DNA of 41,340 bases from contig DNNO01000021.1 in assembly GCA_003497625.1 (NCBI GenBank), positions 295,171 through 336,510 on the forward strand, given 5' to 3'. A program made the translations under genes and the position numbers. The notes below the pieces were generated by a model. That model had not been told where the DNA came from, made no database searches, and saw only the letters and a list, made by a program, of their open reading frames with translations. How positions within the stretch are numbered: position 1 is the first letter of the stretch; each line of letters opens with the position of its first letter. This document shows, one piece after another, positions 34,253 to 41,340 of this stretch. Source of the DNA: Flavobacterium sp. (GTDB lineage Bacteria; Bacteroidota; Bacteroidia; Flavobacteriales; Flavobacteriaceae).

Positions 34253-35203
34253 ATGAATTTAGCCAACATCAAAATACTTCACATCGATAGCAACCATCCG
34301 TTACTTTGGGAACAATTGCAACAAGCGGGTTTTCATAACGAAGCCGATTTTACTTCATCCAAACAAGAAGTAGAAGCCAAAATCAAAAACTATCACGGTA
34401 TTGTCATTAGAAGTCGATTTAAAATTGATAAAACGTTTTTAGATAAAGCTGCTAATTTGCAATTCATCGCTAGAGTTGGTGCTGGTTTAGAAAGTATCGA
34501 TTGTGATTACGCTACAGCGAAAGGAATTCATTTAATTGCTGCTCCAGAAGGAAATGCTAATGCAGTTGGCGAACACGCTATCGGAATGTTATTATCACTT
34601 TTTAATAATTTAAACAAAGCCAATAACGAAGTTAAATCTGGTCAATGGAAACGTGAAGCCAATCGCGGACACGAATTAGAAGGAAAAACTATCGGAATTA
34701 TCGGTTATGGCAACATGGGGAAATCATTCGCTAAAAAATTACGCGGATTTGATGTAACCGTTTTATGTCACGATATTTTACCGAATATGAGTGATGCCAA
34801 TGCTACTCAAGTTACCTTATCCGAACTTCAAGAAAGAGCCGATGTTTTGAGTTTGCATACGCCTTGGACTCCTGAAACCGATAAAATGATTAATTCTAAT
34901 TTTATTAATCAATTCAAAAAATCGTTTTGGTTGGTAAATACAGCAAGAGGAAATTCGGTTGTAACAGACGATTTGGTTGAAGCCTTGAAATCTGGAAAAA
35001 TTTTAGGTGCAGGTTTAGATGTTTTGGAATACGAAAAACTATCTTTCGAAACCTTGTTTGAAGGTGAAAAACCTGCCGCTTTTGAATATCTTTTACAAGC
35101 TGAAAATGTATTGTTAACTCCGCATATTGCAGGTTGGACCTTTGAAAGTCATCAAAAACTTGCCCAAACCATTGTAGATAAGATTTGTAAGATTTATCAA
35201 TAA
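34253..35203 (+). CDS. D-isomer 2-hydroxyacid dehydrogenase
   Basis: This 316-residue NAD-dependent enzyme belongs to the family of D-lactate, glycerate and 3-phosphoglycerate dehydrogenases. The NAD motif is IGIIGYGNMGKSF. The catalytic residues are R232 (NTARG), E261 (DVLEYEK) and H291 (TPHIAGW); R to E spacing is as in SerA. I use the ATG at 34253 rather than a TTG three codons earlier (34244). It may be a phosphoglycerate dehydrogenase, but no regulatory domain is present, so the substrate is open. Monocistronic, after a terminator. Confidence 0.9.
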   Translation: MNLANIKILHIDSNHPLLWEQLQQAGFHNEADFTSSKQEVEAKIKNYHGIVIRSRFKIDKTFLDKAANLQFIARVGAGLESIDCDYATAKGIHLIAAPEGNANAVGEHAIGMLLSLFNNLNKANNEVKSGQWKREANRGHELEGKTIGIIGYGNMGKSFAKKLRGFDVTVLCHDILPNMSDANATQVTLSELQERADVLSLHTPWTPETDKMINSNFINQFKKSFWLVNTARGNSVVTDDLVEALKSGKILGAGLDVLEYEKLSFETLFEGEKPAAFEYLLQAENVLLTPHIAGWTFESHQKLAQTIVDKICKIYQ

Positions 35204-35217
35204 TGTTTGTAACAATT

Positions 35218-35301
35218 CTACTCGTTGTCGACTAATACAGAAAATATTTTTATATTAGCATTTTATGGCGAATCCGAAAAGCCTTACGAGTAGGAGACAA
35301 C
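35218..35301 (+). promoter_or_regulatory. Rearranged inverted repeats upstream of TM2 gene
   Basis: CTACTCGTTGTC at 35218-35229 is matched on the opposite strand by ACGAGTAG (35286-35293) and GACAAC (35296-35301), in swapped order. This gives two short inverted pairs flanking an AT-rich stretch containing TATATTAG (35251-35258), one base from the -7 consensus. It may be an operator or RNA leader; weak evidence. Confidence 0.3.
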
Positions 35302-35320
35302 TAAAACAAACAATTTTACA

Positions 35321-35662
35321 ATGGAATCACAAAAAGTAGACATGTTCATGATGACGAACGCGAAATTTTTCGAAGGTCATCAATTAAATGCAATCAGAGA
35401 ACGTTTATTACAAATGGATGATGATAAATGGCCAATGGTACAAACGCTTCAATTCAAAGACCCAACAACTTCTTTATTGATTTCAATTTTTGCTGGAGCT
35501 TACGGAATCGACCGTTTCTACATTGGTGATACTGGAATGGGAGTTGGAAAACTACTTACTTGTGGTGGTTTAGGAGTTTGGGCTATCGTGGATTGGTTTT
35601 TAATTCAAGGTGCTACCAAAGAGAAAAACATGGAATTATTCAACAGAACTTTTATGTTCTAA
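35321..35662 (+). CDS. TM2 domain-containing protein
   Basis: This 113-residue protein has a TM2 domain (about 48-110). The domain consists of PTTSLLISIFAGAYGIDRFYIGDTGMGVGKLL, the GIDRFYIGD linker (62-70) and a second helix GGLGVWAIVDWFLI (about 82-95). The N-terminal 45 residues are polar and conserved-looking (ERLLQMDDDKWPMV). TM2 proteins are found in bacteria and eukaryotes and their bacterial role is largely unknown. It begins an operon of five small membrane genes; the DUF2752 gene follows after 2 nt. Confidence 0.9.
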   Translation: MESQKVDMFMMTNAKFFEGHQLNAIRERLLQMDDDKWPMVQTLQFKDPTTSLLISIFAGAYGIDRFYIGDTGMGVGKLLTCGGLGVWAIVDWFLIQGATKEKNMELFNRTFMF

Positions 35663-35664
35663 TA

Positions 35665-36078
35665 ATGAATAAAAACAAGCTATATCTATTTCTTTTATTC
35701 GCTTGTTTTGTAGGGTATAGTTGGTTGCTTTTTTCGTTGCAACATGAACACGAAATTCAAAGTCAAGAATTTACCGTTTGTTTGTTCAAAAAAGTAACCA
35801 CTGTTCCTTGTCCTTCTTGCGGAACTACACGTTCTGTAATGCAACTTTCACACGGAAATTTTCTTTCTGCAATTTTAATCAATCCTTTTGGTATAATTGT
35901 TGGGTTAATAATGATTATAGCTCCCATTTGGATTAGCTATGATTTCATTCAAAAAAAGGAAACTTTTTACACCGCTTATTTAAAAATAGAAACGATAATC
36001 AGAAAGCGAAAAGTCGCTATTGTACTTATCGTTCTGGTTATAGCCAATTGGATTTGGAACATTAAAAAAAATCTATGA
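35665..36078 (+). CDS. DUF2752 membrane protein
   Basis: This 137-residue protein starts at the ATG at 35665, 2 nt after the TM2 stop. An upstream GTG-type extension in the same frame would overlap TM2 and is rejected. The signature VTTVPCPSCGTTRSV (C49, C52) lies between an N-terminal helix (about 5-24) and two further helices (about 68-90 and 110-132), the DUF2752 pattern. The role is unknown; the CxxC could bind metal or be redox-active (inference). The stop overlaps the next start as ATGA. Confidence 0.88.
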   Translation: MNKNKLYLFLLFACFVGYSWLLFSLQHEHEIQSQEFTVCLFKKVTTVPCPSCGTTRSVMQLSHGNFLSAILINPFGIIVGLIMIIAPIWISYDFIQKKETFYTAYLKIETIIRKRKVAIVLIVLVIANWIWNIKKNL

Positions 36079-36521
36079 TTACAACAGCAAAATTTAATTA
36101 TCAACCTCACGAATCGGAACTAGAGCGTGCGTCGAATAGCTATTTGATGTCACTAGTAGCCGTAATTGGTGGTTTGCCATTGCCTATTTTAAATTTAATG
36201 GCGAGTATTTTCTTTTATTTAGGAAACCGAAAAAGTACTGCGTTTGTAAAATGGCATTGTACGCAAGCTTTGGTTTCTCAATTGGGTTTGTTTTTCTTTA
36301 ATAGTGCTGGTTTTTGGTGGACTATGTCTATTCTTTTTCAAGATGGAGAAGCAACCAATTACTATTTTGCTTACATTATTACGTTAGTAGTTTTTAACTT
36401 AATTGAGTTTTTCTCTACCTTAATTATCGCGACTAAAGTGAGAAAAGGGCAACACACTGAATTCTTCTTTTTTGGAGATGTTACTAATTTAATTTGCAAA
36501 ACGAATGAAGACAATAAGTAA
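36075..36521 (+). CDS. DUF4870-like membrane protein
   Basis: This 148-residue protein has about three membrane helices after a polar start. NSYLMSLVAVIGGLPLPILNLMASIFFYLGNRKSTAFVKWHCTQALVSQLGLFFFN resembles the DUF4870/YwpF-like family, including the KWHCTQAL signature. No function is established for the family. It is coupled to both neighbours: ATGA overlap with DUF2752 and a 17-bp overlap with the M48 gene. Confidence 0.8.
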   Translation: MITTAKFNYQPHESELERASNSYLMSLVAVIGGLPLPILNLMASIFFYLGNRKSTAFVKWHCTQALVSQLGLFFFNSAGFWWTMSILFQDGEATNYYFAYIITLVVFNLIEFFSTLIIATKVRKGQHTEFFFFGDVTNLICKTNEDNK

Positions 36522-37299
36522 AGGATTAGTTATCGTAGCACTATTTTTTGGTGTTTGGATGTTGTTATCGCAAATTGATTTTGTGAAACATTTTAAAGTA
36601 AAAGAAGCCAAAACAGGAACCGAAAAAACATTAGGTAATATCATTTGGGACGAAATTGAAGATACCGAAACCATCATTTTTGATGATTCGATTGTGAATA
36701 CTTTGGATTCTTTGTTATTGCCAATTTGCAAAGAAAACGGTATCGAAAGAGATAGTTTAAAAGTACACATCGTTGATAAAGATGAAGTAAATGCTTTTGC
36801 TATGCCTGATAATCATTTAGTGGTTTACACTGGTTTAATCAAAGCTTGTAAAAACGAGCAAGCGTTATTAGGTGTTTTAGGTCACGAAATTGCGCATATT
36901 GAAGGCAATCACGTGATGAAAAAATTATCAAAAGAAATTGGTCTTTCCGTTTTATTATCGATTACAACGGGTTCAAATGGTGCAGTTTTAAGTGAGATTT
37001 TAAAAACACTTTCATCATCAGCTTACGACAGAAGTTTAGAAACCGAAGCCGACATGCAAAGCGTGAAATATTTGCTAAACGCGAATATCGACCCAAGACC
37101 ATTTGCTGATTTTCTTTACGAATTATCCGTTGATAATGAGTTACACAAATATACCTATTGGGTTTCCACGCATCCCGAATCAGAAGCGAGAGCCAAAACC
37201 ATTCTGAATTATTTAAAAGGTAAAAAGATAGAATCGAAACCTATTTTAACAAAAGAAGCTTGGGAAGATTTTAAGAATAAGGTTGAGGAAATTGAGTAA
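36505..37299 (+). CDS. M48 family metallopeptidase
   Basis: This 264-residue protein has one N-terminal membrane helix or uncleaved signal (about 5-25) and a catalytic domain. The motif HEIAH (127-131) is preceded by LLGVLG, with the third zinc ligand E179 in ETEAD. It is of the BepA/LoiP or Oma1-type small M48 peptidases that act on envelope proteins. It shares 17 bp with the upstream gene and is followed, after 17 nt, by the zinc-ribbon gene, so it is the enzymatic member of the TM2 operon. Confidence 0.92.
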   Translation: MKTISKGLVIVALFFGVWMLLSQIDFVKHFKVKEAKTGTEKTLGNIIWDEIEDTETIIFDDSIVNTLDSLLLPICKENGIERDSLKVHIVDKDEVNAFAMPDNHLVVYTGLIKACKNEQALLGVLGHEIAHIEGNHVMKKLSKEIGLSVLLSITTGSNGAVLSEILKTLSSSAYDRSLETEADMQSVKYLLNANIDPRPFADFLYELSVDNELHKYTYWVSTHPESEARAKTILNYLKGKKIESKPILTKEAWEDFKNKVEEIE

Positions 37300-37316
37300 A
37301 GAAACTTAAGGTTTAA

Positions 37317-37868
37317 ATGGAGATAATTTTATTAATTATTGTATTTGTATTTTTTTTCTCGCTAGTTTTTTTGATGACTAAATATTTATTTATTCCTTTT
37401 TTATTTGCACCAAAGTTAAGTTCAGATGATGTTATTGAATTTTTGAAAAATCAAGAGCTTGTATTTGTTGATGAAAGAGGATTGAATAAAGAAGAGAGTA
37501 AGTTAAATCCTTTTGAATATAAAAAAGGTATTTCATTCAGAAAAATGTATTCTGTGAGAAAAGAGTTTATTGTTGTTGGATATTCGGTTTCCAAAAAAGA
37601 ATACACTTTTTATTGGGCAGAATTAACACAATGGTATGTGTTTTATATGAAGTATATTTTTGAAATTTGGAGTTCACAAGCTATTGGCAGTAGTGAGAAT
37701 CTTATTTTTAAAAAAATTGAAGATTCCGATTTAATAGATAAATTAACAAATGAATTTAAATCCCCAATTAAATTAATTAAGGATAATTGCCCAGCTTGTA
37801 ATTGTTCAATTGATGAAAAAACTCTTGAATGCCCGAATTGTGGACTAAATTTAATAATAAAAGGCTAA
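37317..37868 (+). CDS. Membrane-anchored zinc-ribbon protein, unknown
   Basis: I do not recognise this 183-residue protein. It has one strong N-terminal membrane helix (about 2-25), a middle domain (about 35-145) with KGISFRKMYSVRKEFIVVGYSV and FYWAELTQWYVFYMKYIFEIW, and a C-terminal zinc ribbon with C158-x2-C161 and C172-x2-C175. The DNA is AT-rich. It lies 17 nt after the M48 gene, so it may be a partner or substrate adaptor (inference). Its stop codon lies inside the shared terminator. Confidence 0.7.
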   Translation: MEIILLIIVFVFFFSLVFLMTKYLFIPFLFAPKLSSDDVIEFLKNQELVFVDERGLNKEESKLNPFEYKKGISFRKMYSVRKEFIVVGYSVSKKEYTFYWAELTQWYVFYMKYIFEIWSSQAIGSSENLIFKKIEDSDLIDKLTNEFKSPIKLIKDNCPACNCSIDEKTLECPNCGLNLIIKG

Positions 37869-37887
37869 TCAATCGATTAGCCTTTTT
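37859..37887. terminator. Bidirectional terminator overlapping the stop codons
   Basis: A perfect 12-bp stem (37859-37870 with 37875-37886), loop AATC, has T tails on both strands. The plus-strand stop (37866-37868) lies in the left arm and the minus-strand acyltransferase stop (37877-37879) lies in the right arm. Confidence 0.92.
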
Positions 37888-39667
37888 CTTTTCTTTCCAA
37901 TTCCGCTTGAAATTCTTCCATTACGGGTTTCATGGTGCTTTCAGGAATATCAGATATTCGAATATACATTAATCCGTCAACCGCATTATTAAATAGTGGA
38001 TCTACATTAAATGCAACCACTCTTGCGTTTTGTTTGATGTATTTCTTAATTAAAACTGGTAAACGTAAAGTTCCAGGTTCTAGTTCGTCGATAATCTTAT
38101 CAAATTTATTTAAGTCTGACTCGGTTTCGTTAAAAACAAAATCTTTATCAGCGTCTTTCAGTTTTACTTTGAATTCTTTTTTCGGATGCACATATTGCGC
38201 AATATACGGATCGTAGTAATGCGATTTCATGAATTCAATCATCAACGATTTTGAAAACTCAGAAAACTGATTACTAATACTTACGCCACCAATCAAATAT
38301 TTGTGTTCAGGATAATGTAAAGTCGTGTGAACGATTCCTTTCCATAACAAGAACAATGGCATTGGTTTTTGTTGGTATTCTTTAATAATGAACGCTCTAC
38401 CCATTTCGATAGATTTACTCATCATATCATACAATTCAGGTTCAAAACGGAACAATTCATGTAAATAAAAACCATCAATTCCGTGCTTTGGATAAATATG
38501 CGAACCTAATCCCATACGATAAGCGCCAGCAATACACTGCGCCTCTTCATCCCACAAAAACATGTGATGATAGTATTTGTCGTAAGCATCTAAATCTAAT
38601 GATTCGTTTGTTCCTTCACCCACTTCTCTAAACGTAATTTCGCGCAAACGACCAATTTCGTGTAAGATATTCGGAATTTTATCAGCGGTTACGAAGTAAA
38701 CTTCATAATTTTTACTTTGTAATAAGCGGTAATCACCATTTTTTAGAAAAGCCATCTCTTCTAAAATTTGATCATGATTTGCTGGTTTCGCAATTTGCTT
38801 TGGAGGTTTTGGAATGCTTAATTTTGGTAAATTAATTTTACTTTCCTCTTCAAAAGCATTCGAAAGCATGTAGGTTTTCTTTCGTAAGAAATCGCCATAC
38901 GCTTCAATATCCTGATATTCGTTTTGTTCTGCTACCGAAATAGGTTTTCCAATACGAACTTTAATTACTCTATCTTTTTGCGTTAGTAATTCACTTGGTA
39001 ATTTTGCGGTTCTAAGTGTATCGTTTATTTTAGATAAGAAGTAAAACAATCTACTATTCTTAGCATGAAAATAAATAGGAATAACTGGAACTTGTGCTTT
39101 ACGAATGACTTTGATAGCACCTTCTTCCCAAGGTTTATCTACAACTAACTTACCATCTTTATAAGTAGAAACTTCGCCAGCAGGAAACATTCCTAATGGT
39201 TTTCCGTCACTTAAATGACGTAATGTCTCTTTAATTCCAACAACGCTTGATTTTGCATCTTTATGATTTTCAAACGGATTTACCGGCATGATGTACGGTT
39301 TCATCGGTTCAATTCGGTGCAATAAAAAGTTGGCGATAATTTTGAAATTCGGTTCTCTTTCAAGCATTAATTTCAACAATAAAATACCGTCAATTCCGCC
39401 AAGTGGATGATTAGAAATGGTAATATAAGCGCCGTCTTTTGGTAAACGTTTTAAATCTTCTTCTGGGATTTCAAATTTGATTTGGAATTCATCTAAAATA
39501 GCATTCAAAAATTCCAATTCACTCAAATGTTTGTTTCGGTCATAAATTTTGTTCAGCGAAGAAATTTTCAGCACTTTCATGAGCAACCAGCCCGAGAAAG
39601 TCCCGAAAACCCCATATTTGTCAGCATTAATTGCCTTTGCAACTTCTTTAGCAGTAACTAAACCCAT
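37877..39667 (-). CDS. olsF: OlsF-like bifunctional acyltransferase (PlsC + GNAT-type N-acyltransferase)
   Basis: This 596-residue protein has an N-terminal PlsC-like domain (about 60-290) with NHPLGGIDG (H87, D93) and FPAGEVS (161-167). Its C-terminal part (about 315-500) resembles the ornithine or hemolysin-type N-acyltransferase (OlsB-like) and includes FLWDEEAQCIAGAYRMGLG and HELFRFEPELYDMMSKSIEMGRAFI. The same layout defines OlsF, which N-acylates and then O-acylates ornithine to make phosphate-free ornithine lipid. Glycine-lipid synthesis is the main alternative in Bacteroidota. Confidence 0.85.
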   Translation of the reverse strand: MGLVTAKEVAKAINADKYGVFGTFSGWLLMKVLKISSLNKIYDRNKHLSELEFLNAILDEFQIKFEIPEEDLKRLPKDGAYITISNHPLGGIDGILLLKLMLEREPNFKIIANFLLHRIEPMKPYIMPVNPFENHKDAKSSVVGIKETLRHLSDGKPLGMFPAGEVSTYKDGKLVVDKPWEEGAIKVIRKAQVPVIPIYFHAKNSRLFYFLSKINDTLRTAKLPSELLTQKDRVIKVRIGKPISVAEQNEYQDIEAYGDFLRKKTYMLSNAFEEESKINLPKLSIPKPPKQIAKPANHDQILEEMAFLKNGDYRLLQSKNYEVYFVTADKIPNILHEIGRLREITFREVGEGTNESLDLDAYDKYYHHMFLWDEEAQCIAGAYRMGLGSHIYPKHGIDGFYLHELFRFEPELYDMMSKSIEMGRAFIIKEYQQKPMPLFLLWKGIVHTTLHYPEHKYLIGGVSISNQFSEFSKSLMIEFMKSHYYDPYIAQYVHPKKEFKVKLKDADKDFVFNETESDLNKFDKIIDELEPGTLRLPVLIKKYIKQNARVVAFNVDPLFNNAVDGLMYIRISDIPESTMKPVMEEFQAELERKEKG

Positions 39668-39693
39668 TTATAATTTGTTTATTGAGCAAGAAA

Positions 39694-39701
39694 CAAAGAT
39701 A
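39694..39701 (-). promoter_or_regulatory. -7 element of OlsF-like gene
   Basis: Read on the minus strand, TATCTTTG (39701-39694) matches the consensus exactly, 26 nt upstream of the ATG. No clear -33 TTTG is seen. Confidence 0.5.
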
Positions 39702-39835
39702 AGAATTTTGATGAATTTTCAGCACTTTTCATTTGGTAATAAAAAAGACGATTTTGTTATATTTTTTAGTGGCTTGATAGTTAGTGAATTATGAAATCGA
39801 TGAAATCTAATCTTTATTTTTAAAAACCTTTTTCT

Positions 39836-39843
39836 TATATTTG
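39836..39843 (+). promoter_or_regulatory. -7 element of exonuclease III gene
   Basis: TATATTTG matches the consensus exactly. TTTA at 39813-39816 could be a -33 (19-nt spacer). The ATG at 39864 follows after 20 nt. The 196-nt region 39668-39863 otherwise holds only the two divergent promoters. Confidence 0.6.
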
Positions 39844-39863
39844 GTCAAAAGCTATAGTAGTAA

Positions 39864-40625
39864 ATGAAAATCATATCATACAACGTTAACGGAATTCGAG
39901 CAGCCATTACCAAAGGGTTTTTAGAATGGTTGCAACAAGCAAATCCCGATGTTATTTGTCTTCAAGAAATTAAAGCTACAGAAGACCAAATCCCAAAAAT
40001 TGAAATTGAAGCAGCAGGTTATCCGTACCAATATTATTTTCCAGCAGAAAAGAAAGGATACAGTGGTGTGGCTATTTTGTCAAAAATCGAACCTAAAAAT
40101 GTAGTTTTCGGAACCGGAATTCAGCACATGGATTTTGAAGGAAGAAATTTACGAGTAGATTTTGAAGACGTTTCTGTAATGAGTTTGTATCTTCCATCTG
40201 GCACAAATATTGATAGATTAGATCATAAGTTCATGTTCATGGACGATTTTCAAAACTATATTAATGAGTTAAAAAAAGAAGTTCCAAACTTGGTAATTTG
40301 TGGCGATTATAATATTTGTCATGAAGCTATTGATATTCATGACCCTATCCGAAATGCAAAAATTTCAGGCTTTTTACCCGAAGAACGTGCTTGGTTAGAT
40401 GGTTTCATGAAAAGTGGATTTATTGATACGTTTCGTCATTTGAACAAAGAACCGCACAATTATAGTTGGTGGAGTTATAGAGCTAATGCTCGTAACAATA
40501 ACAAAGGTTGGAGAATCGATTATTGTTTGGCAGCCGAACCTTTGAAAGATAAAATTCAAAGAGCATTAATTTTACCCGAAGCCAAACATTCCGACCATTG
40601 CCCAGTTTTAGTAGAAATTAAATAA
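39864..40625 (+). CDS. xth: Exodeoxyribonuclease III (AP endonuclease)
   Basis: This 253-residue enzyme of the ExoIII/APE1 family cuts DNA at abasic sites and trims 3' ends in base-excision repair. Metal-binding and catalytic residues are visible: N7 (YNVNGIRA), E35 (LQEIKAT), D148 and N150 (GDYNICH), and D244/H245 (HSDHCPV). The length and the WSYRANARNNNKGWRIDY signature fit bacterial ExoIII. It is followed after 29 nt by the OmpA-family lipoprotein gene, with no hairpin between. Confidence 0.96.
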   Translation: MKIISYNVNGIRAAITKGFLEWLQQANPDVICLQEIKATEDQIPKIEIEAAGYPYQYYFPAEKKGYSGVAILSKIEPKNVVFGTGIQHMDFEGRNLRVDFEDVSVMSLYLPSGTNIDRLDHKFMFMDDFQNYINELKKEVPNLVICGDYNICHEAIDIHDPIRNAKISGFLPEERAWLDGFMKSGFIDTFRHLNKEPHNYSWWSYRANARNNNKGWRIDYCLAAEPLKDKIQRALILPEAKHSDHCPVLVEIK

Positions 40626-40654
40626 GAATCAATTAATCAAAAACGATAATACTA

Positions 40655-41340
40655 ATGATTAGAAAAATTGCCCTTGCTTGCGTAGTTTTAAGTTTAACTA
40701 CTTCATGTGTTTCTAAAAAAATCTACCAAGATTTAGAAAATAAATATGCCGATTTAAAGAAAGAGCACAATGCTTTATCAGATGAAAATGGGTTACTTAA
40801 AACCGATAAAAATCAGTTAGAATTAGATAAAAATAATTTACAAACTGAATTAGACAAAACCAAAGCGGAACGCGATAAATTAGCTGCAGATTATGCTGCC
40901 ACAAAAAAGAGTTTAGACAATTTGAAAGCGTCTTATGCAGCGCTTGAAAAAGATAGCAATGATGCTTTAGAAGCTAATATTAACAAAAACAGACAATTGT
41001 TAGCCGAGTTAGAAGCCAAACAAAAAGCTTTAGCGGCAGAACAAGATCGTTTGAATAAATTGAAAAAAGATTTAGAAGCTTCGTCAACTCGTTTAGCCGA
41101 ATTAGAAAAAATGATGGCTGACAAAGAAGCGGCTATGAAAAAGCTGAAAGAAACTTTATCTAAATCGTTAAAAGCTTTTGAAGGTAAAGGTTTGACTGTA
41201 ACTGAAAGAGATGGAAAAGTGTATGTTTCTATGGAAAACAAATTACTTTTCGAATCGGGAAGTTGGACAGTAGGTTCAGAAGGAAAAAAAGCAGTGGATT
41301 TAGTTGGGAAAGTTTTAGGAGATAATCCAGACATTTCTGT
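40655..41340 (+). CDS. OmpA-family lipoprotein, 3' end cut by window
   Basis: This open frame runs from ATG at 40655 to the window edge (228 full codons). A lipoprotein signal (MIRKIALACVVLSLTTSC, C18) is followed by a long coiled coil (about 25-175, Lys/Glu/Leu/Ala-rich). The start of an OmpA-like peptidoglycan-binding domain comes next (from about 180, LTVTERDGKVYVSMENKLLF). Such proteins tie the outer membrane to the cell wall. The C-terminal part of the domain is outside the window. Confidence 0.88.
   Translation, partial: MIRKIALACVVLSLTTSCVSKKIYQDLENKYADLKKEHNALSDENGLLKTDKNQLELDKNNLQTELDKTKAERDKLAADYAATKKSLDNLKASYAALEKDSNDALEANINKNRQLLAELEAKQKALAAEQDRLNKLKKDLEASSTRLAELEKMMADKEAAMKKLKETLSKSLKAFEGKGLTVTERDGKVYVSMENKLLFESGSWTVGSEGKKAVDLVGKVLGDNPDIS

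Noticed and set aside
35265-35339. 24-codon open frame before the TM2 gene
   Set aside because: Too short to support alone, and the composition is basic without a recognisable leader-peptide codon run.
35560-35664. Longer start for the DUF2752 gene
   Set aside because: It would overlap the end of TM2 by about 100 bp, and the family-like N-terminus begins at the ATG at 35665.
37932-38216. 94-codon open frame opposite the OlsF-like gene
   Set aside because: Fully contained in the acyltransferase gene on the other strand, without family features.
40933-41334. 133-codon open frame on the minus strand
   Set aside because: It is antisense to the coiled-coil part of the OmpA-family lipoprotein, whose biased codons create long open antisense frames.

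Overview
The window looks like chromosomal core from a member of the Flavobacteriaceae, most likely Flavobacterium or a close relative. The DNA is AT-rich. Upstream of many genes there is the Bacteroidota-type promoter -7 element TAnnTTTG, and Shine-Dalgarno sites are generally absent. The gene content is typical of the phylum: a SprE/PorW-type gliding and type IX secretion lipoprotein, DUF4292, an EnvC-like protein, an OlsF-like acyltransferase, and an ATP synthase operon without atpD and atpC. I see no phage, insertion sequence, CRISPR array, rRNA or tRNA. No gene-free stretch exceeds 300 bases.

Layout. (1) 1-1457: 3' part of an exported M13 zinc peptidase, sharing a two-way terminator with the next block. 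(2) 6095 down to 1506, minus strand: a tight six-gene operon, led by a GNAT-nitrilase fusion and followed by a DUF6265 protein, a zinc-finger protein, a small membrane protein, an SDR-like protein and an EamA transporter. (3) 6291-6614: a short ssb. (4) 10595 down to 6662, minus: metG, an AT-rich membrane protein, a HAD hydrolase and a CAT-like acetyltransferase. (5) 10691-12762: an exported LD-carboxypeptidase, YraN and an ACT-domain protein. (6) 12870-21688: sprE-like TPR lipoprotein, bactofilin, atpI-like, DUF6168-like, then atpB-E-F-H-A-G, closed by a strong hairpin terminator.

(7) 21780-27154: an orphan gene, two S9 serine peptidases (DPP-IV-like and prolyl-oligopeptidase-like) and a GNAT. 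(8) 27263-34175: a cell-envelope block of lipoprotein, flippase, dut, sugar-nucleotide transferase, TPR protein, DUF4292 lipoprotein and catalytically degenerate EnvC/LytM protein. (9) 34253-35203: a D-2-hydroxyacid dehydrogenase. (10) 35321-37868: a compact run of TM2, DUF2752, DUF4870-like, M48 peptidase and a zinc-ribbon membrane protein. (11) 39667 down to 37877, minus: an OlsF-like two-domain acyltransferase. (12) 39864-41340: exonuclease III and the start of an OmpA-family lipoprotein cut by the window edge.

Much of the region serves the cell envelope and its energetics: proton-driven ATP synthesis, gliding and secretion, peptidoglycan and lipid metabolism, and surface-glycan precursors. 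I found no clear new defence or biosynthetic system. The more unusual items are non-coding (a hairpin between atpE and atpF, a long wobble-preserving palindrome between atpA and atpG, a 22-nt tandem repeat before the nucleotidyltransferase) and several small uncharacterised genes inside otherwise conserved operons.
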